This document shows positions 1 through 12,879 of a stretch of 64,000 nucleotides of DNA, in pieces. Source of the stretch: Mycteria americana (taxonomy: Eukaryota; Chordata; Aves; Ciconiiformes; Ciconiidae). Every line of letters starts with the position of its first letter. Position 1 is the stretch's first letter. Both the position numbers and the translations under genes were made by a program. Under the pieces are notes generated by a model that was not told the origin of the DNA, made no database searches, and saw only the letters and a list, made by a program, of their open reading frames with translations. The stretch spans positions 33,264,501 through 33,328,500 of the forward strand of contig NC_134373.1 of assembly GCF_035582795.1 (NCBI RefSeq), read 5' to 3'.

Positions 1-3000
1 TAATGCTTACAGACTAAAAAATCATCCATGGATCCCATGAAATGTACTCATTTCTTGGCTTTAATATTAATTTTGCTCTCTCTCCCCTCCTTTTACAAAA
101 CTGAAGAACGTTTCAATGGAGTACTACAGATTCACTTGTTGAAAGCAAGACTAAATAGTTTTCACTACCAGAGGAAGCCTGCAGAAAGCCAGTGAATTTA
201 GAAGTTGCTTACTTGCTTTGCCCCTTCCCAGTAAACTGCAAAACACAACTACATCCCAGGCAGCTAACTCACATAACATGCTGCTTGGTGTTTGGCAAAA
301 CAAACTTCACTTTATGATGAACATTTCTCATACTCGATGACTAGAGCTTTAGGCCAGACATCATCATAAATACCTGCTACAAGTGTTTTACATATACATA
401 CATATGCACACATACTTTTTAGGAGTGTATCACCACTTTCTGGTTTCAAATCTAATCCCAACAAAAGAAAAAAAGAAATCTGACAAATTTTGAGGGCAAT
501 CATGTAGAGGTTAAAATTCAGAGAGTGTAAAAAGATGTTTGTTTCCCCTTTCTTAAACACTGCTAGTGAACATATAAGTGTCAAATCTGCCCAGCATCAA
601 TATTTCTTACTTCACCTCTCACACTAAGGTAACATGACCTGGTCATGATGTTACTGGCATAGTAAATTCTTTGAATGATGTCTTCTATATGCGTTTTGGC
701 GTACATAAGTAGTAAAAGTTAATACAGGCTTTATGGGAAATTATTACAAAAACTTTAAGATATTTGTCAAAAATTTTATGAATGGACATCTTTTTACCTT
801 ATGAATGTAGCCGCCATTTGAAACAATTTTAGAGCAGAAGACTTATCAGCCTCATACCTGAGTTCACTCACACAGATATCACAACAGCTTTACACATTAG
901 TAATATAAATTGTTATATCAAGAAATTATTTTGTTTTACAGACATTTTACAGGCACCTTGATTTTTGGTTTGTTTTTTTCCTTTCCAGTGCAAAAGACCT
1001 AGACAGTTTATATTTGATAGGCTGTTCATAAATTATACCCTACTGCTGTTTGCAGGTTGGAACTTCTTCCCACACAGATTTCATTTTATCATCAGACTGT
1101 TTAATTCTGCACTTATAAAAATGTCATCCTAGTCATAAGGAAAGAATTAGACAGTACTGTCTTAAAGTTTTCTGCACTAACTGTGACAAGATGCAGATAT
1201 TGTAATACTAATATGCCAGTAGAGTATACCAATTGCAGGATCAGGCCAGTATATATACACCCCGTTAAAGAGCTATGTCTTGCTGTTTTCCAAAGTGCAA
1301 TGAAATCATGAAGTAATATAAATTAGTAATATATTAACTATATTACAGTATTTGCACTGTTACCTCTTGATATCATAGCCCTGAATACATTAACACACTG
1401 ATAATATTGTAAGAGTACACTAAAAATTATTTCTGAGCAAAAGCAGTATCAGTCTCTACATTATCTCCCAAAATAAAATTCTGACAGTATGGAAGAAGTT
1501 ATCAGGAGATTGTAACCCTTCTGCATGTTGTCGTTTCCACAGTCTTTCTAAAAGACACTGAATTTCCCCTTAGGACACACTTATAATCAAGTTCTGTGAG
1601 AACGTATTATGGATTTTTCCAGCAATTTTTTCCAACATGCTGAATATCTGAATGATATATGAAAAATATCTCTATGTGCAGCCAAGGGAAGAAAATTTAA
1701 TCACTTATAATGCTGAAATACTCACATACATTATTGTATTTTAATTTGTACGATAACTTGTGATTTAAATAGGTTAAACCTATGTCACTTGCGTAGTGTA
1801 CAGCATTATTGCTGATGTATAAAATACTCTGTTCTATGTAGATGACGAAAAAATTGTATATTTAAAATGTATATAGAGTACTAATGAGCTAAACAGATGG
1901 AGTTGTGTTTTTAACTTCACAGGAGAGTACTGAAATAAAGTAACTAACAGCATTTGTGTAAATGAAAATAAATCTCATGAAAACCTGAATGGATTTTCTT
2001 TTGTTAGACATAAGTTTGTGCTTGGCATACAGCTATATATTATAGCCAATGACTGTGTTTTGCTGACATGTCCTGTCAATAGCTACATCTCAGCTCTTAA
2101 AAACCAGTAAGTTAAATGTGTAAACTCAATACTAGTTCAAGGGTTTCTACATAGAGTTCACTACACAGAAGTGAAAAGAAAAAAAGAAAAAAAAAAATTA
2201 ATGAATCTCAGTACTCCAGGAAATACTATTTTCCCAAAAGTATTTCTGTCAAAAAACCAAACAAATTAAAGTGCAAGTTAATCACAATACTGATCCTTCA
2301 CATAAGCCCTGCAACCTGATAGAAGCAGACACCCATGTCTACTTACATCCATGGAGACTTTGTGGGACTTCATTTGGCTTTAAACATTCAGTTATGCAGC
2401 TCAGACTGCAAGCTGAAGGCTTGAATCTATTTCATCATAAATGATGCTGGTTTGAAAGGAAGCTATCATTAAAATGCCAGGCAAAGGCACAAAAACTACT
2501 TATTTTAAATAAAATATCTATTTCTCTGTTAGATCCACTTAAGAGCCTTCAAAGTAAAAAATATTTCCAATGGCATTTACTTTTCATTCCTTGTCCCATT
2601 AATTTAATATAAAAGACATTGTTAAGTTTGGACAAGAAAGTTGGACACCTTGGTTTCGTGTTTAGGGTCTCCAGAACAATAGCAGTATGTTTATTTATCA
2701 AAGACATTATACCAACATTACTATTTCTCATTTAACTTTTGTTACTTCGCACAGAAAAATGTATTTTATATTAGAGCCAAAATTAAACCAAACTTAATCC
2801 CAAATTATGCTAAATAATTAAAGTGGTTTTCATAGATTAAGACCCACTCTATCAAGCTGCTCCATACAGACAGCTCTCCATTTGCAATATTTACAATGGA
2901 ACAACAGCCCACATAGTGGTCCAAACCAGAGGAAGACTCTACAAAGATCCTAGTCACAAAAAACATCACAAATTTCTAGCAGCAGATACAGAAGACAATC

Positions 3001-5149
3001 CCACTCTGCTTTTCCCCAAAATACTAGAATACAACAAACCCTTCCTCCCCATTAGTAAATTTTAAAATGTTTTACCTAAATCCATACGCTAACAACCAAT
3101 ACCATGAACTTCACTATTTGCAAATTTACATTAGTGAACCTGTGGTGCAAAGAACCCATCTAGAAGTGAGCTAAACTCTTTCAGATGTACTGTCACCATA
3201 TTTCACGAGAGTAAAATATTCTTAGTGTTCTCGTAGTTCAACTCTAACATTACTGGTACACAGAAGTTCTCAGCTGGAAGTAAGAACCTCCAACCTCAGT
3301 GGTTTTACAACACCAACTCTCTCTAGAATACATGCACGCTCCACAGATTTTTAAATCCTAACACCAATAAACTTGTATACACTAAACTGAGAGGGAAAAT
3401 AATCTTTTGAGAAGCTACATAATAATATTACAGAAGTATGTATTCCTTCAGGTGAATAATTTAGCCTGCAATATAACTTTTCACATTCCGAGTAATTTTT
3501 CTTCCAATGTTTTTTTAACCATTGTGGTTCTTCACGTAGCTACTTACCTACTTATGATTTGATTTCATAATCCATTATATTAGGGATTTTCCATAAATAC
3601 GTTTGCAATACAGTAGAAATTAAACGCATATGGATAAGAGGGACAATAATAAACATAGATTACATATACATCTGTTCTCTCAGGCCTTAGCCTGAGGAGC
3701 AAAGACAGGAAAGTACATGTGCACATGGCAGCTAAATACAAGAGGTCAGCCTCATCTTTCTTAGCTTTATTCAGTTATATGAGCTCACTGACTAACTACA
3801 TGGGTATCTGGGGAAGAGGGGCATGTGGACATCCAGAAAAACTACGAAGAAAATACTTTTGGAAACTGAATACACATGTACATTCAGCTGAGTATTCATC
3901 AAGAAAGGCCATGACAATTGTTTTCAGGAAATCACACAACTGAAAAAAAAAAATTTTGTAAAGTTTTCCTTAATCACCGCAACAAGAGCGGGGTTTGCCT
4001 GCCTCTGCTATGAATCTGACTGTACCCTGTACCAGGAGTGTGCAGATCCCATGAGATCGACAGGAAAGCAGGCCTCGTGAGCTCTGGAGCTTCCCAGCAC
4101 AGCCAAAGCTTCTGCAGATGACAGCTGTCATTGGACGCATGCATGAATCCCAAACACTGGAAGTGGAACACTGAAAAACTAATGCTGCCCAAAGGTATGC
4201 AAACTTTTTACATAGCAGGATAGATTTTAAGTCTAGATCGGCCCATCAGTTTATCTAGTCTGATTTTGAGTACAGCGTAAGACGCCTTCAAAAACTGATA
4301 CAGGTTAGCACTATTTTTCCACCTCTTTCCTTCACGAGGCATGCATCACCAAACTCATGGAGAATGACTGCAAAAGTTGTATCACTCACAAGGACGAAAT
4401 CCGATATGGGCACTCCAAAATGTTTAAGCATGACAGGCCCAGGTACATATTCCTAGCAAGCTTGTAAAGTATTACTGAAATCTGCGAATAAGTACAGCAA
4501 ATAAACAAAGCAACTGAGACCCTATTCAAGACAAGAACCATAGTCCCCTGTCATATGTCTTGTACCAACGGCGAAGATGCTGCTCATCAGAAATAAGACG
4601 TCTCCCATCTAAAACTTCTTGGACCAGAATGTCACATGTATGCAGACAGAGGTAGGTCATGCTCCAGGTAGACTTTCAAAGCAAGACTAAAGCTGTGATC
4701 ACTGGATTCTACATATCTACTTTTTTTATCATTGTGCAAAAGCCCTCACAGCTGTTCTAAACAGTTTACGAAAACGAAGTGATCAGAGAGATGATTTACG
4801 TTTGCAACATAAATGTCTTCCCTTTTTATGAGCTAGCTTAATACAGACATTTCTGCACTCATCCCAGCTGAGGTTTGGCAGGAACTGGGGGGGAAAGACG
4901 ATGAAGAGTGAAAGTGTTTAAAGTCCAACTAATTTCTCCTCAACTCCTACTGGTCCCCCCTGCCCTCCCAACCACTTCCAGCCCGGCACTAGTTAGCAGC
5001 GCCCGACGCTGGAGAGAGGTCCCTTGCAAAAGCTTCCTCCGAGCAGCTGAGAGGAGACTCGGAGAAGGATATTCAAAAAATAAAATTAAATGAAAGAAAT
5101 TTTCACAAGTCGGCACACTTCACCTATCTTACACCAGGAACAATGGAGA
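1..5149 (-). other. Inferred first intron of ZNF148; no exon recognised
   Basis: AT-rich DNA left of the CpG island. The largest open frames are under 100 codons and encode nothing recognisable. It contains an A-rich low-complexity stretch near 2174-2200. Around 4235-4330 there is a faint resemblance to an old reversed CR1 3' end, not strong enough to annotate. The intron status depends on the ZNF148 inference. Confidence 0.45.
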
Positions 5150-5213
5150 CGCGGGCAGCGGGAGGATACGACCGCCCGGTAGGACGGGGCCGGGGGGACA
5201 CGCTGCCTGCCCG

Positions 5214-5276
5214 CCTGTCCGTCCGTCCGTCTGCAGCTCCCCCAGCTCTTTGTCTGTCCGTCTGTCAGACAGCCCC
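5214..5276. repeat. GTCC/TGTC short tandem repeats
   Basis: Runs of gtccgtccgtc and tctgtccgtctgtc type repeats are separated by about 20 bases, at the left part of the CpG island. Confidence 0.85.
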
Positions 5277-5580
5277 GCTGGCAGCGCCGGCCCCATCCCC
5301 ACCTCCCCGGCGAGGCCTGCTTGGCCCCGCAGCGGCCCCGCGGCTCCCGGCCCGCCGCGCGGGGGGCCGGCTCCGCCGGGGAAGCCCCGCCGCCGGCCGG
5401 GGGGAGCGGGGGGGAGCGGAAGGGAGCTCCCGGCGCCCCCCCGCGCGGCGGGGAGCGGGGGAGGAGGGCGCCCGCCGCCTCGCTCCTCATCCCCCGCTCG
5501 CCGGCCTCTCCGCCGGCGGGGCCAAGCGCGGCCCATGCGGGCGGGACGCGCCGGGCCGCGCCGCGCCGAGCCGCGGCTCC

Positions 5581-5655
5581 CCCTTTCCTTTCCTTCCCTT
5601 CTCTTCCCTTCCCTTCCTTCCCTTCCCTCTCCTCCTCCTCCCTCCCTCCCTCCGC
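5581..5655. repeat. Polypyrimidine tract (TTCC/TCCC)
   Basis: About 75 bases contain almost only C and T, in irregular ttccc, ttcctt and ctcc units. On the inferred sense strand it is a polypurine tract starting about 90 bases into the intron after the donor. Confidence 0.95.
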
Positions 5656-5740
5656 GCACCTCCCGCCGCCGCGGCGGCAGTGGCGGGCGGGCGGGCCCGG
5701 CCGGACCCAGCCAGCTCCGCTCCCGCTCCCGCCCGCCGGC

Positions 5741-5747
5741 ACTTACC
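5741..5747 (-). other. Strong splice donor in CpG island
   Basis: The minus-strand sequence gcggccg|gtaagt matches the vertebrate donor consensus from +1 to +6. It is the only gtaag-type donor I found on this strand inside the island. Confidence 0.75.
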
Positions 5748-5798
5748 GGCCGCAGAGCTGCGAAGAGAAGGCGGGCCGGGCCGGGGCGCGGCGGCGGC

Positions 5799-5828
5799 TC
5801 AGAGTGCCCGTGCCGCGGCCCCGGGCAT
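5799..5828 (-). CDS. Candidate upstream ORF (MPGAAARAL) in inferred first exon
   Basis: ATG at 5826-5828 and TGA at 5799-5801 enclose nine codons. The context gccATGc has the favourable G at -3. It would lie in the 5' UTR of the inferred ZNF148 transcript, about 50 bases before the donor. The same frame is open upstream to another ATG near 6026, so a longer upstream ORF of 75 codons is possible if transcription starts that far up. It may act on translation; no conserved peptide is claimed. Confidence 0.3.
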   Translation of the reverse strand: MPGAAARAL

Positions 5829-5849
5829 GGCGGGGCGGCGGCGGGGCGC

Positions 5850-5892
5850 GGGGGAGGGGAGGCGGCGGCGGCGGCGGCGGGGGAGGGGAGGC
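5850..5892. repeat. GGC trinucleotide repeat flanked by 14-bp direct repeats
   Basis: A (GGC)n tract of 20 bases at 5861-5880 is bordered by two copies of gggggaggggaggc (5850-5863 and 5879-5892), 29 bases apart. The plus strand is G-rich enough for quadruplex structures. On the inferred sense strand this is a CCG repeat in the 5' UTR. Confidence 0.9.
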
Positions 5893-6620
5893 CGAGGGGA
5901 AGTTGGCGGCGGCGGCTTCTTCCTGCTCCGGCGGGGCGAGCGGCGCCTTCCCTCAGCCTCCTCCTGGCGGTGACAGCGACAGCCCGGCCAGAGCGCCGCC
6001 GCGCCGCGGTGCAGCATGGGAAACACGCCCGGAGGACCGGCGGGCGCCCGGGCGCGGCGGGCCGGCGGCGCGGCGAAGCGAGGCGGAGAGGGGCGAGGGG
6101 CGCCGGGCCGGGCCTCCCGCTGGGGCCGGCGGTGCCGGCGGCCCGGGTTACGCGCGGGTCAGGAGGTTGGCGCGGCCGTGGGAAGGCCCGCCGGGCGGGC
6201 CCGGCCGAGCGCGGCCCCGTGCCGGCCCTGAGGGGAGGTGGGACGGGAAGGGCCCCTCGGCCGTGCGGGGTGGCCAGGCCTCGGGCGGAGGGGATGGCGC
6301 TGCCGGGGGGGCCGGGGGGGGAGTGCCGGGGGTGTCCCGGGGGTGTCCCCCCGGTGTCGTTCCGACGGCTTCATTTCCAGTCCGGGCTCTCGGAGGAGAG
6401 GGGGCCGGCACGGCCGCGGTCGGTGCCAGGGGGGCGGCTGTAGTAAACCCCGATCCCTCCACAGAGACCGGTTCCCCTCTCCCGGTGCACCCGACTTCTC
6501 TCGGGTGAGGCCGGGGCCTTCTGGGGCAGAGGGGTGCGGGCCCGACGCAGGAGGCCGCGGGAGACCCCAGAGCACTGGTGTGCATACGGAGGTAGTGGCC
6601 GTGGGACGCCCGGGGCCTCC

Positions 6621-9600
6621 AGCTCCATCAAGAAGTCCTGAGATGAGTTTTGTGCGCTGTAGTCTCCATGACCGTGATGTCCTCCATGACCCCACACAGT
6701 AAACAACTTGGAGAATTGCTAGAGGCCAAATCTTCTTAAAGCCCGCGCGTTCCTTGGAATAGCTCTCCGCCCAAACTGTCTGCACCTTTACAACTTCGGC
6801 TGTGTCTTGGTCTCTCTTGCATCTCTCAACTTCATCTCTTTTAAGGGTTACCAACTTTTCCACATTTTTCAAAATAAAGTTCTTTAGCCCAGCAACGCAC
6901 TTAAACACGTGCTTAACTAAATTGCTTTATGTCACTTGCTTATAATTAAGCATGTACTTAAGTGCTCTGCTGGATTGAAGCCAAAATCTGCATAAGCTCT
7001 GTTGGGTAAAATTTACCAGCTTCATTGGGCTTATCTTTGTGAGTCATTCAATCAGCAGGAGCCCAAAGCTTTTTGCTACAAGCTTAGTTATTCCCAGGTT
7101 GTCCTACAGGATCACCCTGTCTCCACGACAAGGCTTATGCCCTTCGTTCAGGTCCTGTTAGAAGTAAGACGCATCTGCCTGGTGAGTCAGCTTTGTGTAG
7201 GGTTTCTAGGTCCTTTAACGAGACGCATTAATAAGGTTCTGCGTCCTTATGCAGGTCATAGATTGTGCCATCCAGTTACAGTGTAATAAATTGCATTAAG
7301 AAGAAAATATTAATGACATTAAGACCCAGTTTGAAGGTCTGCCCTGACTTTATGCAACGCGTATGTTTCAAAATAATTGGACTGAGTACTCAATCCATAC
7401 GAACAGAGGAATGAGTTAATAAAACGTGGCTACATTTCATGCAGTCATCTATGGTTTTACATAAATACAAGAAGTGTCATTAACCTGCTTGCTGAATAAA
7501 ATGGGAAACACTTATTTTCCAAAAATAGAGTTTTAGAAACTGAGGGAAGATGTACATTTATGCAGCTTTGATTTTTTTTTTCTTTCAAAGACAATTAATT
7601 TGGTGACTCTATTCATTTTTACCTGTCAAAAAAAAAATCTTTTGAATTTCATTAAGTCTAAGTCAGGAAGCTCAGCACTAAAACCTTATGTTAAAATACA
7701 CTGAGGAATTAAAGCTTTCTGCAGGGTGAGCACAAATCTTTCTCCAAGGACACATCAATTGGAACCTGCTTTTCAAAAAATTTTGTTTGGCAATTAACAG
7801 TGAAGAAGAAAGACTGTCCTGTATTTAATGCAAAGAAGTAAGACTCAGCATATTTGGGTTCTGTTCATTACTCTTCTACCATTCTTCTATGACCTTAATC
7901 AAGACATGCTCCAGTTTTCAAATGTCAGTTTGGGTTAGGGTGGAGTTTTCTGTTGTTTTAAGAGGAACTGAGGAACTACAAATTGTCAAGTTCAGTGAGA
8001 ATCTTACAGTGCTTTGTTCATCTGGAAGTCCCCCTCCGCCGAGTCAGGGGTAGTAACGGGACACGTCAGACCTTGGACCTTTGCCTCTTTGCCACCCATA
8101 TTTTCAAATGATGGTAGTTCCTCACCAAGTCACACAGCTACAGCACTGACATTGTTCATATTAGTGTTTTGACACACATTTAATGCTGCGGTGTTTATTT
8201 ATTAATATTAGTGTTTTGACATAACAAAATAGAAAAAGAATATGTAGAGTCAGTAGCTTGAGAAGCTTAAAGGAGCACTTGCATTTTGACCTATATTTTT
8301 TTTTCCTCATGCCTCTCTGTAAATAGCAGACAAACTCTGCTTTTCCCTAGGGAAAAATTCAATAGTCTTTAATATAGTCTTCCCTCTCCCTTCTGAATTC
8401 CAGAAGTTGCCCACCCATGAGAAACCCTCTAAAAGGCAATGTGTTCACAGCGTGGAGCAGAGTACGTTTCAGTTTCCTTTTTTTAGGAGGGCTAAATAAG
8501 GGAAAGTAAAAGGCTTTTTTTTTCTTCCCTTTTCTCTATAAATCTAGAAACCAAGAAAAATAGGAAGCACAAGTAGGCTATGTATTAGGAAGAGTGGCTT
8601 TTGGAAATTGTTAGAGAATATATATGGGTTTTAAAAGGTCTTAAACAGGAAGTAGCTTCAGAAGTAACTGTGTAGAACAAGCAGAACCATCTCATTTGAA
8701 CTCTTACAAGACAAACAGGGATTTAATTCAGGAATTTCTGCATCAAGCCAGTAACTTCTAGTGAAGCAGCAGCTGATCTGGAAAGATCCAGTCTGGGAAT
8801 TTGAGAGAGAAGTCCACCGGTTAGGTGGGTTTTCAAGATGGCCACTTAGCCTCTTAAAGTTATGTTTTCATGTTTGTCTGAATTCATCTCGCCTGACCTT
8901 AATAGTCTTATTCCTTCAAACACAAACAATTGGCTTTTCTGGAGTTAAAAAAAAATCTGTTGAACTATTCATGTCTGTATGTGGTTACAGGATCAGGCCA
9001 AAGGAAGTGTGAAAAGCAATCTGCATGTCAAGTATCAGTATTTTTACTGAGTATTTTATAACTAGGCTAAATCTCAGAGACTTTAATCAGTGAAGAGTTT
9101 ATGTCAGTAATTTATAGATAGGGAACACTGCCTGAAAAATCTCTGTTTTCTCCAAAAAAGGTACTTGCAAACAGAAAGTTCAAAAGGAAGGTAAATCCAA
9201 GAGAAAGCACGGGGTGTTAAGGTGTGGAAATACACAATTCATCTTCCCAAACAATGCTAAACCAGCCTTTTCTGTGCTTGTGCAATCATCAAACAATTGA
9301 AGTTAATAACTTTGGTGCAGGGTGAGATTAACTTGACTTTCAGAGATAACAGATGTGTTCTCCCCCGCCCACCTGAGTTATTCTTTTAATGCAAAAGTTA
9401 GTTTAAGCTTTAGTGTCTGTCTGTCTCACCAGTCTACATGCTGGACATCACCTGCAATTTTGCCTGGAAACCCCTTTGACAAAAATGAGTACCAAATCAC
9501 GACTGCATAAAGGAACAGTAATCATCATTGGGACTAAACCCAGGATAGATAGAAAGAAGTAAATATAAAGTGGTTTACTGTAAATGGCTTGTCTCCACAG

Positions 9601-12600
9601 AAGTGGAGATAAACACTGGTTAGTCCTCATCGCAGATTTATGTCTCATTCCCTGTTCAGCAACGAAGCAAAGCACCTATGTAGCTTCAAACATGGAAATA
9701 TCCCACTGAATTAAATGGAGCTATCAGATACTGAATCAGAAAGGAAACTAAATACCTTCTTCAGTTTCTCTCCTCCCCTTCTTCCTTGGACCACTAAGGC
9801 TGCTGTAGCCCTGGTTAATCCTAGTTTGTGCCAGTGATACAATGAATGATGCTTCAGAAATGCCTAGATGAATGCCTGACATTTCAGCAGTGGATATAAT
9901 CAGGGAACGCTTGCTATTGAAAGCTAGAAAATCTCCTTCCATCCATTTTTTTCAATTCAGATATTTTACCAGGGCTTGAACTAACACAAATATTCAGTGC
10001 AGAAAATTAAATGAGTCCATTGTCTGAGCATCCACTCATGTCTGTAAATCACTCCTCTTCATTTCAGCATCCCTGACTGAATTTGTGTTTTAATTATTTT
10101 TTTTAATAGCAGGCTTTCAATTCATTATCCCATGTAAGCCCAACTCAATTGAGTCTGCATTGCCGTATACTGCTAGCGGATCAGGAATCAGTCATCATGC
10201 TATCAGTCACATAGTTGTGCGGTATGCTTGTCCTGACATTAACTAATGCAGAGAAATGTGATGACAGTATGTCTCAAAACACCTGTGTATCTGATGCTTG
10301 TAAACAAAAATAATTAATTATGGAAAATACTGGTCAGAGGAGAGGGTGCATGCAAGTCACCTGGCTTTTTTCCTCATTCCTGAAATCTTTTCTGTTCGCA
10401 AATCTATCTAGAGGAGAACACTGTTCCGCTTCCACCTAAGCCTTGAAGAAGTCTTCATATCAGATTAGTTTCTCATGCCACAAACATGCCTGACTTGACT
10501 CATTCATTTATTTTACAATAATAAGCAGCTTGAAGTGCTTTAAAACTTGAGCTGAAGACATTGCAAAAATCCCAGAGAAAATGAAAAGTAATGGTTTGAT
10601 GAGAAATATACCCATCTGAAAAAAAGATAGCAAGTCAGCATCAGTCAAGATGGTTTTGTGTAGACACAAGACATTCAGATATCTGTAGTATGTTTCACTT
10701 GGTCCCACATGGCATTCCTATAAAATTAGCATTATAAATCTCCAGATTAAAAGAAAAGAGGATATTTAATGTCCCATGCTGAGATGCCTAATAGGCAGAA
10801 AAAGCAACAAAAATGATGATAATGTAGTACTCTGCCTAACATAAATTGTCAAATGACACAGCGAGGCAGAAGTTAGAGAACCAATTTCTGCCTTAAAACA
10901 CAAGTTATAAGCAGAGCAGAAAACCATTCACTCTTAACTTAGATTGGCTGTCTTCCTAAGACATTTAAGTTGAATTAACTGAAGATGGGAAAGTAAGAGG
11001 GCCTTAAACCCCAGTGTGAACATTTTAGAATTAAGCCTTTCAGAATTAAATGTAAAGGAAACTAGGGATATTTAATCTGTAAAAGAGAGAGCATCCACAC
11101 AGGGATTTGGTGGGCTTTAACTACTGCAATTTAATGTCACACCTTTACTTAATTCATCTTAATCTTTCCTAAGTGTCCCACTGCAACTGAGTTAGTTAGT
11201 TTGAAGTATTACAGTGGATCTAATTCAAAAGATAGCATTAGCTGAACCATTAGCTAAAGGCTTGTCTGTATGGGGAGGTTACTCGGTGCAGAGTCCAGCT
11301 ACTTCATATCTACTTTGTGTCAATACTCTTAGTTTACATTAAAGTGCTGTAGGCTGCATCACGCCACCTAATACACACTGAGAGTTCGTCTAAAGTAACT
11401 ACTGTATTTTAAATTCAGATTCACATCTTCACAAATCTAATATTTACCTGATTAAAAGCGATACTCAAAAGATTCAAAGAGCAGGTAGTGTACCAAACTG
11501 TGATGCAGGGATACGGATGGGAGTTTGATATTTGTTAACCAAAAGTTCAAAGTTAAAACAGGAAAACTTAAAAAAAAACCCAAACTTTTGGAGATGACAT
11601 GGATGCTGCTAAAAACAATGAAGCCCAAGAGGATGCACATTCCCAGGGTGACAAGGATCAAGCCATTATGCTAAATGGGAAGTTTCCATACATTATTTGA
11701 GCCAATAGGAAAGTCGACAGAGTATAGAAATCTGAATCTATGAAAGCCAGTAAAAATGAAAATCTCAAACTTCAGTTGGCAGTGAAGAAGGGGAAAATGA
11801 GAAGGGCACAAATGGACCTTGAAGACCAAATGGGGAGAGATTCTTGAAGTAAGAAGTAAAAAAGCCTTCGAAGGTTGGAATTGGAACTCTACAAGTTAAT
11901 TGCTCGACACAGCAAAAAAAAAGGAGGGGTCGAGAGTTTTGCAGTCTCATAATCAAAAACAGCATAGAGTTGTCCTCCCTTTACTGGTCTCCTCCGGTAA
12001 TACTCTCAAAAATTGCATCAAAATAATAAGGAAATATTGGAACAAGACAGGCTATTAGCCATTTTCCAAATCACACAGAGCGTATCCATGACTGTTGGAA
12101 GCTGAAATAGCTGGGCTGCCAGCAAAAGTACAGCCACACATCTTTACCTGCAAATTGGTCAAAATGGTCTTTCAAAATATTTGGAAGATCATGTTATGGC
12201 AAGTAACATTTCGTAAATGAAAATCAGATCTCACTAATCTCTTAGAATTATTGATTGTATCGGTAAGGTAAGAAATAAGGAAAAACATAAGTTTACTTTG
12301 TCTTCCAAAATATATTTTACAATTTATGATGTCAGAATTTGTCCAGGAGACAGAAAGCAGAGAGGAGGGTTAGGTGGTCACTTTTCATCAGGGCATCAGG
12401 TTAACAGAAAAGGCCTCAGCCTTCCATCCTAAATCCATTTCATGTTGTTTGTTATAGTACAGATCAGGAAAAGATGAATGCTAAACTGGGATATGATGGA
12501 TGTAAATAGAAAACATAGGTATGAATTTATTAAGTTAAGCAGGCCCCAGAGAGGACTAAAGGAAACTTCAGAGACCTTCAAAAAAGCTAGATGAATGGGC

Positions 12601-12849
12601 AACATAATGGCCAAGGAAGTTCATTGTATCTGCATGAAGTTATGCATTTAGGAGAAAAGGCAACCTGCTAATATACCTTACAGATGAAAAATGGCTAAGG
12701 TACAGCTTCAGGTGGGGGGTTCTTCTTGGCAGGGAAAGGCAAGAAGGTAAAGCTGTTGATAAGTAATTTTCTCACGTGCTTTTCTCATAATATGTGAAGT
12801 GGAGTAGATGAAATTTCTCTAAGGCCAATGCAAAGCTAATTAGTAAACC
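6621..12849. other. Intergenic, AT-rich, nothing recognised
   Basis: DNA upstream of the inferred ZNF148 promoter. No exon, RNA gene or transposon could be recognised. A 17-base direct repeat occurs at 8158-8174 and 8205-8221. Confidence 0.7.
8158..8221. repeat. Short direct repeat, 17 bp, spacing 47
   Basis: atattagtgttttgaca occurs at 8158-8174 and again at 8205-8221. The intervening sequence is not itself repeated. Confidence 0.9.
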
Positions 12850-12879
12850 TTTCTTGAAAGTAGTTATGACTGATTTTCT

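Larger units (their letters stand above)
5747..6000 (-). other. ZNF148: Inferred non-coding first exon of ZNF148 (upstream end approximate)
   Basis: The low end is set by the donor CGGCCG|GTAAGT on the minus strand (intron bases at 5741-5746). The transcription start is not visible; 6000 is a guess within the island. On the sense strand the exon has a CCG repeat (5861-5880), C-rich tracts and an upstream start codon at 5826-5828. No ZNF148 coding sequence occurs in the window, so the exon would be 5' UTR. It could instead belong to another minus-strand gene. Confidence 0.5.
5150..6620. promoter_or_regulatory. CpG island, inferred ZNF148 promoter
   Basis: About 1.5 kb of very GC- and CpG-rich DNA sits abruptly in AT-rich flanks. 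It contains many GC boxes, G runs of six or more, GGC repeats and a 70-base pyrimidine tract. A minus-strand splice donor of near-perfect consensus lies inside it, so a transcript probably starts here and goes left. Known: in vertebrates ZNF148 lies immediately downstream of SNX4 in the same orientation and has non-coding first exons. The gene name is inferred from this order. Long open frames on both strands of the island follow from the lack of AT-rich stop codons and are not genes. Confidence 0.85.

Noticed and set aside
4235..4330. Possible old reversed CR1 3' end (atctagtctgatttt-like phrase)
   Set aside because: Only one short phrase resembles the family, too little to annotate.
5086..5742. 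Minus-strand ORF of 218 codons in the CpG island
   Set aside because: It spans the polypyrimidine tract and G-rich repeats, giving EGREGKE-type low complexity; it lies downstream of the exon donor, in inferred intron.
6016..6231. 71-codon plus-strand ORF starting MGNTPGG with a strong start context, looking like a myristoylated protein
   Set aside because: The residue after the MGNTP start does not fit a clear myristoylation motif, and the composition is CpG-island noise. No splice or conservation evidence.
5250..6508. Plus-strand open frames of 397 and 395 codons
   Set aside because: They overlap each other in different frames in a GC-rich CpG island, consist of G, R, A and P, and show no domain. 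Long open frames are expected there.
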